This document shows, in pieces, positions 44,381-54,426 of a stretch of DNA of 64,000 nucleotides (its first letter is position 1; every line of letters begins with the position of its first letter). Location: NCBI RefSeq assembly GCF_023898315.1, contig NC_064614.1, positions 504,448,109 to 504,512,108 of the forward strand. Reading direction: 5' to 3'. A program made the position numbers and the translations under genes. Origin of the DNA: Schistocerca nitens. Taxonomy: Eukaryota; Arthropoda; Insecta; Orthoptera; Acrididae. A model generated the notes under the pieces. That model did no database searches, was not told where the DNA came from, and saw only the letters and a program-made list of their open reading frames with translations.

Positions 44381-45887
44381 TTGTTTGGTCTTACATCTGT
44401 AGTTCCTTCTCTAGATTGTCGCACAGATAACAAGATGGTACATATCGAAATAGACGACAGAGGGATAGAGAAACAATTAAAATCGCTCAAAAGAGGAAAG
44501 GCCGCTGGACCTGATGGGATACCAGTTCGATTTTACACAGAGTACGCGAAGGAACTTGTCCCCCTTCTTGCAGCGATGTACCGTAGGTCTCTAGAAGAGC
44601 GTAGCATTCCAAAGGATTGGAAAAGAGATCCCCGTTTTCAAGAAGGGACGTCGAACAGATGTGCAGAACTATAGACCTATATCTCTAACGTCGATCAGTT
44701 GTAGAATTTTGGAACACGTGTTATGTTCGAGTATAATGACTTTTCTGGAGATTAGAAATCTACCCTGTAGGAATCAGTTTGGGTTTCGAACGATTGCTGG
44801 TGAAACCCAGCTCGCGCTATTCGACCACGAGACTCAGAGGGCCATAGACACGGGTTTCCAGGTAGATGATGTGTTTCTTGACTTCCGCAAGGCGTTCGAT
44901 ACAGTTCCTCACAGTCGTTTAATGAACAAAGTAAGAGCATATGGACTATCATACCAATTGTGTGATTGGATTGAAGAGTTGCTAGATAACAGAACGCAGC
45001 ATGTCATTCCCAATGGAGAGAAGTCTTCCGAAGTAAGAATGATTTCAGGTGTGCCTCAGGGGAGTGTCATAGGACCGTTGCTATTCACAATATACACAAA
45101 TGACCTTGTGGATGACATCGAAAGTTCACTGAGGCTTTTTGCGGATGATGCTGTGGCATATCGAGAAGTTGTAACAATGGAAAATTGTACTGAAATGCAG
45201 GAGGATCTGCAGCGAATTGACGCATGGTGCAGGGAATGGCAATTGAATGTCAATGTAGGCAAGTGTAATGTGCTGCGAATACATAGAAAGATAGATCCCT
45301 TATCATTTAGCTACAATATAGCAGGTCAGCAACTGGAAGCAGTTAATTCCATAAATTATCTGGGAGTACGCATTAGGAGTGATTTAAAATGGAATGACCA
45401 TATAAAGTTGATAGTCGGTAAAGCAGATGCCAGACTGAGATTCACTGGAAGAATCCTAAGGAAATGTAATTGGAAAACAAAGGAAGTAGGTTACAGTACA
45501 CTTGTTCGCCCACTGCTTGAATACTGCTCACCAGTGTGGGATCCGTACCAGATAGGGTTGATAGAAAAGATAGAGAAGATCCAACGGAGAGCAGCGACCT
45601 TCGTTACAGGATCATTTAGTAATCGCTAAAGCGTTACGGAGATGACAGATAAACTCCAGTGGAAGACTCTGCAGGAGAGACGCTCAGTAGCTCGGTACGG
45701 GCTTTTGTTGAAGTTTCGAGAACATACCTTCACCGAGGAGTCAAGCAGTATATTGCTCCCTCCTACGTATATCTCGCGAAGAGACCATGAAGATAAAATC
45801 AGAGAGATTAGAGCCCACACAGAGGCATACCGACAATCCTTCTTTCCACGAACAATACGAGACTGGAATAGAAGGGAGAACCGATAG
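44381..45887 (+). pseudogene. LINE reverse transcriptase, one frameshift and one stop
   Basis: Frame 1 (44381-44674): GKAAGPDGIPVRFYTEYAKE and RSIPKDWK, the N-terminal RT motifs. A frameshift at ~44630-44660 leads to NYRPISLTSISCRILEHVL, NQFGFRT, FLDFRKAFDTVPHSRL (catalytic first aspartate), GVPQGSVIGPLLFTIYTNDL, then LRLFADDAVAYRE with the catalytic FADD. NYLGVRIRSDLKWNDHI, ARLRFTGRIL and LEYCSPVWDPYQ follow. An in-frame TAA at 45627-45629 interrupts, and the same frame resumes with LQWKTLQERRSVARYGLL and RQSFFPRTIRDWNRRENR. The RT core is otherwise sound. It would copy its own RNA at a nicked target. Confidence 0.85.
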
Positions 45888-45935
45888 AGGTACTCAAGGT
45901 ACCCTCCGCCACACACCGCCAGGTAGCTTGCGGAG

Positions 45936-45963
45936 TATGGATGTAGATGTAGATGTAGATGAG
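45936..45963 (+). repeat. (ATGTAG)n LINE 3' tail
   Basis: Four to five hexamer units directly after the LINE 3' UTR; a microsatellite-like tail as in several non-LTR clades. Confidence 0.85.
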
Positions 45964-46459
45964 AGAAGGGCTCGGTTGCCGGTACGGCCAAGCCCAAACA
46001 GAACAATGACCCCCTGCTGCCAGTGCAAGGCCCACGGCAACCGCCGAACTACGTGTGAAACCGACTGTACCCCTCCCAAGGGCGTACCTGGATGGCGCCG
46101 CCTGGCCTGCCACCTGCCGGACCCTAATATCACTTTCCAATTCGTCCCGCACAGCAGAGCCAAATGAACCGAAACACTGGTTCACAAAGCTACCAATGAG
46201 CAACACATGCAGAGTCTTAACTGCAAGATGCAGTGATGGGGATAAATTATTGAAGAGCGATTGTACCTGAACCTCTTAGTCACTCCCTTATTGATCGAAA
46301 ACAATACTGATACATACAAATGAAAGGAAGTCGCATAAACTCGAGCGTCTTCTGTATCAATTGGGAACTGACTGAGAGGGTGTGGCGGATTAGACCGCCA
46401 TCTCACAATTTTGTATATGTGACTGCTTCCAGTAATTGTTCTGCAATAGTGTAATCATG
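45964..46459. other. No recognisable gene; GC-rich start
   Basis: 45970-46150 is GC-rich, and the frames across it have no domain. It could be a fragment of an unrecognised repeat. Confidence 0.35.
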
Positions 46460-46650
46460 CAGTAATGTTTTCCTGCCTAATTACGCGCAATTCGCTACAT
46501 TTCTTTACATTGATGGTCAACTGCCCGTCCCTGCATAAACAGTGTATCCTCTGCATCTGTTCCTTCATTTCGCTACAATTTTCTAGCGTTGCGACTTCTC
46601 TGTACACAACAGCATCGCACACGGAAAGCCTCATGAAACTTCTGTCATTG
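46460..46650 (-). pseudogene. Small LINE RT fragment
   Basis: The minus strand reads AVVYREVATLENCSEMKEQM, QRIHCLCRDGQLTINVKKCS, matching AVAYREVVTMENCTEMQEDL and CREWQLNVNVGKCN just after the FADD box of the 44.4-kb LINE. The FADD itself is lost. Confidence 0.7.
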
Positions 46651-46670
46651 TTCACTTAGTCACTTGTATA

Positions 46671-47098
46671 CAGGATGTAACAGGAGTAAGTACATACACT
46701 TTTAAATGTGGTACCTTTATATGTACACTTATCAGTGTATTGGTTTTTTTTCTATGCGTCGACCAGTCTTCCCACAAACACGTCGCGTAATTTGTTATGT
46801 GATGTTTTCTACTTGGTCAAAACTACACCACTAAGAGGACTGCGTTGTCAGTGTAGACTAATCGTTTTGTGCCCACGTGTCCATACTTCAACACCTGACC
46901 GGTTTCCCAGGAAAATATAAGCATTAATGACTTACTCTCGCGACATGTACCTGGAGGTACTAACCAACCTAAAAACATAAGACTTGCAGTGGCTATAATT
47001 ATTGGTCTAAAAATGACTAAAATACTGATGTAATGTTGTTCAGCACACCGTCCACAGTCACCAGTAGAAATATCTGCATTTATAGCTGTTACACCCTG
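46671..47098. mobile_element. Non-autonomous TIR element
   Basis: CAGGATGTAACAG at the left and CTGTTACACCCTG (47086-47098) at the right, with TA outside the left end. No transposase is recognisable inside; the 109-codon minus frame at 46823-47149 has no motif. Confidence 0.5.
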
Positions 47099-47124
47099 GG
47101 TAGGGTGAGTCAGCTCATACAGGC

Positions 47125-47345
47125 CACCCCTAATACATCCACGTTGCATAAATACATCGAGATGCGGTTTTCGTTAAGTTATAGCGGGCTATATAGGAAA
47201 TTTCCTGTCGTTCGCAAATAATTTTTATCGTTTGCAGTCGACGAATTGCTACAAAGTTTTGTTTTCTTTTATTTCTAATGGAATTATACACATTTTTCTG
47301 TGGCGATTGAAAGACGCTTCCAAAGAACTTCAACGACATAACATG
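47125..47345 (-). repeat. Unnamed ~220-bp repeat, copy 1
   Basis: On the minus strand it shares GTTATGTCGTTGAAG, CCATTAGAAA, AATTCGTCGACT(G/A)CAAAC and CAGGAAATT in the same order with 49935-50150 (plus). Diverged; family not identified. Confidence 0.65.
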
Positions 47346-48658
47346 ATGGGAGTTGAATCTGGATCAAGTAAACAGTTTCGTAAAGCATTGTCCCGTCGTT
47401 AGGAGAAGAGGTTCCACAAGCAACTGCCGTATACTACCAAATGTAAGCAAGTGCGAAACTTGGTTCATTTGTTTATTATGACGGCTGTCATACCAAGTGC
47501 TGAAAGTACTGATCTGGAGCATTGCACGATTCTGGGGAAACAATATTATATGTTGAATTTCATCTGAATTTAACGGAAGGGCAGGCCCGTTCTGTGAGGC
47601 TTTTCATGCCTTCGGGAGTCGTTGGTGTTTCCCAACATACCTCTTCTTTTAATTTTCGTCACAGATAAAAGTATATAAATAATAAATTTGATCAGTGTGC
47701 ACTCCGTTTTGCATCTCCTGGACGACGTTTCCAATTCCCTGCAAATACTCTCTTAAGAGAGTCTGTCATTACATGTGCGGAGTGTGAGGGGCAGCCGTCA
47801 CGTTGTTACCATACTGATTGCCTCATGAACCATGGGGTGTCTTCAAATAAATGTAGCGGGAGCATATCTTAGGAAAAATACTTGAGTGTATTTAGGTTTC
47901 CATCAATAAAACAGTGACCGATGCGGGGCTTGAAAAACAGATGCCAAGGCTTGATACACCAAAGTGTTGTTTCAACTGATAAATAGTGCATATTGCGAAG
48001 ACTGACTCAGTGTTTTGTAAACGACGCTCCTTCCGTAAACAAAGTTTAGCATGGATATGCCACACCACCTTGCACTTTTCGTAGATATTATTCAGAGAAC
48101 TATTACCAATTTTTTAAGTCACTAACATGGAGCTGTAGACGCAGCGAAATGTGAAGAGGATAAAATATGATGAAACATAGTGTTCGCAGAACACTGGTTT
48201 GGTTCATCCCTCTCGTACTTCCGAGACAAGTCTTAGTGACATTTACATTGTGTGCTACTGTTAGTAAAATGTTCGTTTTATTTGTTTCATCTGTTGCTCT
48301 TTTTTTCCTTGGCGTATTTTATTCTCCACACTTTCAGTTTCTAGAACTTTTTTTATAATGTTGGTACGATCTGGATACTCTTCAGCATATAATCGCTCCG
48401 CAGCTCTAATTGTTTGGTGACTTTAGCCATAAACGATGGCTACTTTTTCGATTTCGTATGTGATGCGAAAGTCTCAATAGCTTTACGAGCATGTTATCTC
48501 ATCGTGGCAACAGCAGAACACTGAAAGGTGGGCTTCAGATGCACAGGTAAAAACAAGAAACATACTTAAGTGTTTGCATATATTTGGTATGGTAGGGCAG
48601 GCGTTTGGTGGCACCTCTCCTCTTGACAGCGGAACAGTAGTTTGCGGCGGTGTTACAT
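47346..48658. other. No recognisable gene
   Basis: Anonymous. Confidence 0.35.
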
Positions 48659-48660
48659 TA

Positions 48661-49904
48661 TGTGATCAATAGTAACCGGACAAGCGGCTGAAAATGACTT
48701 CCAAGTTCGTGGCGCCCTCCATCGGTAATGCTGCAATTCAATATTACGTTGGCCCCTCCTTATCCTTGATGGAAGCTTAGACTCTCGCAGGCATACGTTC
48801 AGTCAGGTGCTGGAAGGTTTAGGGACTGGCAACCCATTCTACACGGATGCTGCATTGAGAAGAGGTATTAATATCGGTCAGTGAGGTCTGGCACGAAGTC
48901 GGCGTTCCAAAACATCCCAAAGGTGTTCCATAGGATTCAGGTCAGGACTCCATGCAGGCCAGCCCATTACATGCATGTTATTGTCGTGTAAACACTCCGC
49001 CACAGGCCGTGCTTTATGAACAGCTGCTCGACCGTGTTGAAAGATGCAATTACCATCCCAGAGTAGCTCTTCAACAGTGGGAAGCAGAAGGTGCTTAAAA
49101 CATCAATGTAGACCTGTACTGTGATAGTGCCACGCAAAAAAAACTGGGGGTGCAAGCCCCCTCCATGAAAAACAAGACCACAGCATACCATTACCGCCTC
49201 CTAATTTTACTGTTGGCACTACGCACGGTGGCAGATGACGTTCACCGGGCATTCACCATACCCACACCCTGACATCGGATCGCCACATAGTGTACCTTGA
49301 TTCGTCACTCTACACAACGTTTTTCCACTGTTCAATGGTCCAATGTTTACGTTCCTTACACCAAGCGAGATGTCGTTTGGCATTTACAGGCGTGATATGT
49401 GGTTTATGAGCAGCCGCTCGACCACGAATTCCAAGTTTTCTCACCTCCTGCCTAACTGTCATAGTACTTGCAGTGGATACTGATGCAGTCTGGAATTCCT
49501 GTGTGATGGTCTGGATAGATGTCTGCCTATTATACATTACGACCCTCTTCAACTGTCGGCGGTCTCGTGTCAGTCAACAGACGAGGTCGGCCTGTACGCT
49601 TTTGTGCTGTGCGTGTCCCTTCACGTTTCCACTTCACTATCACATCGGATACAGTGGACCTAGGGATGTTTAGGAGTGTGGAAATCTCGCGTACAGACGT
49701 ATGACAAAAGTGACACCCAATGACCTGACCACGTTCGAAGTCCGTGACTTCCGCGTAGGGCCCCATTCTGCACTCTCACGCTGTCTAATGACTACTGAAG
49801 TCGCTGATATGGACTATCTGGCAGTAGGAGGCAGCATAATACACCTATGAAAAACATATGTTTTTTTTTTTGGGGGGGGGGGTGGCCGTATACTTTTAAT
49901 CACA
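48661..49904 (-). mobile_element. Degenerate Tc1-like (DD34E) transposon
   Basis: A 1244-bp element with TA on both sides (48659-48660, 49905-49906) and imperfect TIRs (TGTGATCAATAGTAACCGG against TGTGATTAAAAGTATACGG). A poly-T/poly-G tract lies near the right end (49861-49883). The transposase is nearly full length but broken by frameshifts. Confidence 0.82.
48850..49766 (-). pseudogene. Tc1-like transposase with frameshifts
   Basis: Start MGPYAEVTDFERGQVIGCHF; HTH LLNIPRSTVSDVIVKWKREG and GRPRLLTD. The second frame has TVRQEVRKLGIRGRAAAHKP and HLAWCKERKHWTIEQWKNVV, just before the first aspartate. The third frame has FFLRGTITVQVYIDVLSTFC. Then NNMHVMGWPAW and PDLNP appear near 48930-48975. 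The order and motifs are those of Tc1. Several frameshifts make it dead. Confidence 0.78.
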
Positions 49905-49934
49905 TAATATACCTTGATACTATTTGATCAAGTC

Positions 49935-50150
49935 CCATACGTGTTATGTCGTTGAAGCTGTCTTACAAGCTTCTTTCAGGTGCCGTAGAAATTCGTATGT
50001 AGCGCCATTAGAAAAAGACAAAGGCGGTACCGTAATTCGTCGACTACAAACAATAAAAGATCGTTGCAAAAGTCAGGAAATTCGCCATATGTTGAGCTCG
50101 AACTTGCCGAGTACGGCACCTCGATATATTTATTTATTCTGGACATTTTT
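49935..50150 (+). repeat. Unnamed ~220-bp repeat, copy 2
   Basis: Inverted relative to 47125-47345, with the same ordered blocks. Together the two copies bracket the Tc1-like element. Confidence 0.65.
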
Positions 50151-50164
50151 ATATATTTAAGGTG

Positions 50165-50460
50165 GTCTGTCTTAGCTTCCTCACCCTGTGCACTGTGAAA
50201 TGCAATAGTCGCATAACAGTCACTGAAGGTACGCCGGAAGTTATTTTTATGCTTGAAGATTTCTTCCCGTTGAGAATGAACTGAAGTGTTCTGACTTGCG
50301 TTTTTCGCCCGTCATTAGGAACGCTTCGCTGCTCCAGCGACCTACGGTATACTGCTGCTAGGAGACGAACAAGTTCTTTTGCATATTCTTTGTAGAATCG
50401 TATTGGTATCCCGTCAGCTCCTTTTCTAGATTGAACGATTTCAGTTTCTTTCCATACCAT
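50165..50460 (-). pseudogene. LINE RT fragment with internal deletion
   Basis: The minus strand reads GADGIPIRFYKEYAKELVRL, LAAVYRRSLEQRSVPND, then jumps to FILNGKKSSSIKITSGVPSV. Compared with the 44.4-kb LINE (GPDGIPVRFYTEYAKEL and IPNGEKSSEVRMISGVPQG), about 120 residues between them are missing. Confidence 0.72.
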
Positions 50461-50937
50461 GGTCACGTATTTCGATATCTGTGATTTTTATGTTCGCGCA
50501 GCTTTCTAAGGGATGAACTACAGCTCGATATTCATCAGTGAAAGAGTTTTGGATAAGGCTTAGGCTTTCCCTTGTTACCCTCCGTTTCAATGACATTGTA
50601 ATTATAGAGTATCTGAACAGAGGGCTTCGGTCAGGTTATTGGTTTAAAATAAGACCAAACTAATACGAATGTGTTTACCCTTGGCTTTGTATAAGCGTCC
50701 ATGATCTCGGAGTACTTATCTTTGGAACTATAAGGCAGTGCCTCTGCTTTTACGATGTAGTTTACAAAGTGCTTCAGACATCCATGCACGCTTGAAGGAC
50801 ATTGCCGAGTATATCGTAAAAACACAGTCGGTGTAATATAGTAGTTCGTGCCAAGACAAGGCCTCGACAACAATTATAAGCCTCTCCCGGTGCGAAAATT
50901 ACAGCACTTGTGGGAGCACACGACGAGGACACACAGT
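50461..50937. other. No recognisable gene
   Basis: Anonymous. Confidence 0.35.
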
Positions 50938-51080
50938 GACATACAAAAGTTTCAGTGACCGCTCGCGCAAAGTGGGAAATCCATGTTCGAATCCCGGTCC
51001 GTCTAAGATTTTCATTGTCACCAATACATTGTCCAATTGGAGTCTGATCATATTCGCAATTGTGAATACATTTCTTGTAC
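50938..51080 (+). mobile_element. tRNA-related SINE-like fragment
   Basis: GACCGCTCGCGCAAAGTGGG and GTTCGAATCCCGGTCC give anticodon-arm and T-arm/B-box-like sequence. The body (TATTCGCAATTGTGAATACA then TTTCTTGTACTTAAC) follows. The A box and 5' end are not clear. Confidence 0.5.
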
Positions 51081-51224
51081 TTAACTTAATTAAAAGACAG
51101 AGTGACGTGCACATATTCAGTATTCTGGTATAAAGAGCCGCAAGCTACAAGGTTTACGTACAGAATTACAGTGTCGAAGCTGCGTGCAACGAGCGGTTCC
51201 CACAGCACGGAATGGTGAGTGGCG

Positions 51225-51490
51225 CTGGAAGAAGTAGCGTCGCATTGAGTCACGGCAGCTGGCTAATGGAGGACGGCGGGCGGCGGGCGGCGGGCGGCGG
51301 GCGGCGCTCTCGTCCACGTGAACGGCCCGCGGCCGAGCCTGCATATTCATCAGTAGCGGCAGCAGCCTCGGCCGCTCATCTGCATGTGGGCCGCGAGTCA
51401 GCAGTCAGCAGTCAGCGACAGCGGCGGGCGGCAGGGCGCGCCGGCGGCCGGAGACACTCGCCGGATTCTCACCGCGTGCCACTGACGTCT
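51225..51490. promoter_or_regulatory. GC- and CpG-rich block, possible host promoter/first exon
   Basis: An abrupt rise in GC and CpG, with a heptamer run (GGCGGGC)n at ~51275-51306 and CAGTCAG repeats at ~51400-51418. A CCGCTGAAG/GTAAAGT sequence at ~51550-51566 would serve as a splice donor on the plus strand. No repeat family was recognised and the reading frames have no domain. Host promoter or 5' UTR is an inference from composition only. Confidence 0.35.
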
Positions 51491-52335
51491 GAATGAACGC
51501 TAATAACGAAGGTCCAAAGTAGGCAGGAGGCGAACATTACTCACTCACCCGCTGAAGGTAAAGTCACTCTGGCCGTCACGTCACCTCGGGTCAAAACATT
51601 CCACAATTCATTTCAAAGGCACCATTTACACGGGCCGTTAACGACCCGTCAAACTTTCTGGAACAAAGTTTTGACAGCGTCGTCGTCTGGTAATATCGGA
51701 AATTAACATTGCCGCTCTCATTCCTGTTATAGTATTTGATTTCACGCTTTTGTGTCTTCTTAATCCTGATTATTACTATTGTGTTTTGTTTTTGTGGCAG
51801 ATTGCAAATGTCGCCCGATGGCTTGGATATTTCTTTCACTGAGCGTTCTTCCACGAGCGAGGTCAGATACCTGAGAGCGAAAAGTTATTTAGCCTTTACA
51901 GTAACAAAACAGAGTTGTCGCTCACACTGTACATAAATAAGAAAATAATTTGACTAACTAATTTTCATTAAATAATTTTTAAGTGGAAAAGTCAGCTCTA
52001 ATGCAAGAGAAAAATACAGCTGTTTGCGATTTTATTAGTCACGTAAGGAAAATAAGTAATGCATAGGATAAACAGGGTCTGTTTACCCCATTATACGTTT
52101 TTTTATGTGTTTGTATGTATACATTGTCGACGGCAAATAAATGTCGATGTTTTTAAGTGTTCTTACACTTCTCAGTACTATACCAAACAAAACTGATGAA
52201 TGTGCGCTGTGAAGTTTGTTCCGGTCATTAATAAACTTTATCGTTGTTACTTCCTCAATTCCAATGCTAGACTCCGGTTTTCTGCATCACTTTCACCGTT
52301 CGGTACTGGGATAAGCGAACGGACACGATGTGACG
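51491..52335. other. No recognisable gene
   Basis: Anonymous. Confidence 0.35.
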
Positions 52336-52339
52336 TCAC

Positions 52340-52740
52340 AGACAGCATTAATGCACCCTGACCTGACGGTGCTCCTACTAAATCGAAATGATAGTCCGTC
52401 TAATATAGAACAAGCAGAATTAATTCTTTTTGCAAATCACACTATTAAAGTCAATGCAATCATACATACAGAAAAAGCGGAAATGGTAAACAAAGTTCTT
52501 AAAAGTATCGCTTACTGGTTTATTGCGAATGGTCTAACCCTCAATTTTAAAAAGACACAACGTATTTAGTTCTGCACAGTTAGAGGTACTACACCAATGA
52601 CAAATGTAACACATGGTGAGGAAATAATAAATAGCCTGGAAACTTCAAATTTCTTAGGTGTCCAAATTGATGAGAATTTAAATTGGAAAAATCACATTTC
52701 GGAACTCCTAAAACAACATAGTTTAGCCACATTTTTATTG
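52340..52740 (+). pseudogene. Jockey-like LINE RT fragment
   Basis: AELILFANHTIKV stands where LFADDT is expected, so both catalytic aspartates are gone. EKAEMVNKVLKSIAYWFIAN then GLTLNFKKTQ follows, then a stop, then SLETSNFLGVQIDENLNWKN followed by HI. This is the RT region after the catalytic box. Confidence 0.75.
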
Positions 52741-52748
52741 ATTGTCGA

Positions 52749-52793
52749 TCGATGACCTCGCTGTCTGGTCTCCTTCCCCAAAACCAACCAACT
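52749..52793 (+). mobile_element. SINE 3' end fragment (family E)
   Basis: CGATGACCTCGCTGTCTGGTC then TCCTTCCCCAAAACCAACC is the conserved 3' end of the SINE whose 5' part is seen at 13605. Only ~45 bp is present. Confidence 0.65.
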
Positions 52794-52799
52794 ATTGAT

Positions 52800-54385
52800 T
52801 GTCTCATGAAATGTTTTAATCTTCTGTAGTTCCTTTAATTACGTTATCTCATGAACAATTAACATGCGTGGTGAGTGCGCTTGACAAAACGACGCAGGGC
52901 TAGGCACGGGTGATGTCTAGGACTATGTTATCCACATAAATAAACTATATTTGAAAATGCGTTGGACGATGGACATAAAATCCATTTAACGACAAATCTG
53001 TCATCATGCAGCCTATTGGTTTCGCGGATAGAGTATCTAAAGAAACTGTAGGAATCAAAATGTATGATAACACCATCAACGAATACGACGGTTTACAGCT
53101 GAGCACATCGTATAAGTCAAAACAAAATTCAATCGATCAAACTAGTTTCTCTTTACTATAACAATTAATTTTTGTTCTACATTGTCAAAACAACGCTGTG
53201 CCAATTTCGGGTGAGTTGTATTTCATTCAGTATTAACTTAAATACTAAACCTTTTCTTTCTTCTTTTTTGTAATTACTTAATTTTTCATTTATTGTATCA
53301 CAAATATTTGTTGTTGCATTATTCAGTTGTTATATCCGTTTGTTAGAAAACATGCTAAATTTTGAACGAAAACTGGTATTTGCTGATATTTAGTAATTAC
53401 CTTACATTTTTCTTAAGTTGTCTATTAGGTACCAGTATCCCTGATATTAGTCTAACTAGTTGCTGAACTTATTGAGATGGATCAGTAGCTAAGGCAATGA
53501 ATAACAGTTTAAATCTTATGTATGATAGTACTGATTCAAATTTTCCCTGCATTGCTTACCGTACATCACTTCAAGTGTAAATCGGAATTTTTTTTTAATA
53601 AGCTACCAATAATTTCTTCCCATGATTTTACTCCAACTGAGCAAGTACTCCGTTTCTAACAGGTTAGATTTCATAGGGCATTATACTTCAACTTTATTTT
53701 CTTTATTTTATAGTCATTTAACATTCCTATTCCTTTATCAGACATTTAACGATAAACATCTTCTGTACGAGTAGTATTTTCATGCCAAAGTCTTCAGCTC
53801 TGTGAATTATGCGCCTCGTGGAACGTTCAAGAACAGTGTGTCTGAAGAATTTCCAAGTGAGCATATAATCTGTATTGTTAGAGGAGCAAGCCCTGACAGA
53901 CATTGCACAAAACCTTGATTAGTACTGGTACAGAAGGAATTGTGAGCAGGTAATCATTCATTAGCCTGCGTTTAAACACTTTCTCGTTTGCTATTCTCCA
54001 TTCAAAGTCGTTCTTATATGAATCTTACCTATTGTATCCTTTTGCTATGCTTGAATTAAGTAAATACTATTCGTTTCTGACTTTTTCCTTCTGTGCGTGT
54101 GCGTGGATATGTGTGCGTGGATATGTGTGAGCGCGTTATTTTTTTCCTTGATCAGATTTCACTGACTTTAATTTTTCAATTTGCATTTGCACATCCGTTC
54201 TTTTCTAGTTTCCGATTCATATTTTTAATTTTATTTGACAGCAATACCAGATGCGTTATTGCTCCACCGATACTGATTATATTTTAAGATACCAACGCTT
54301 TAGAACAGACGCCTGCAGTCTCCTCAAAAACGCTATGTTAACATCTATCTTTCGTTACCTGGCATGGCAGAAGCTCAAATGATAA

Positions 54386-54426
<41 letters not shown>

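Larger units (their letters stand above)
44360..45963 (+). mobile_element. 5'-truncated non-LTR retrotransposon
   Basis: Begins within the reverse transcriptase and runs to a 3' untranslated region ending in a hexanucleotide tail, (ATGTAG)n. It is the best-preserved LINE in the window, with one frameshift and one internal stop. Fragments of the same family lie at 14425-14830, 46460-46650 and 50165-50460. Confidence 0.85.
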
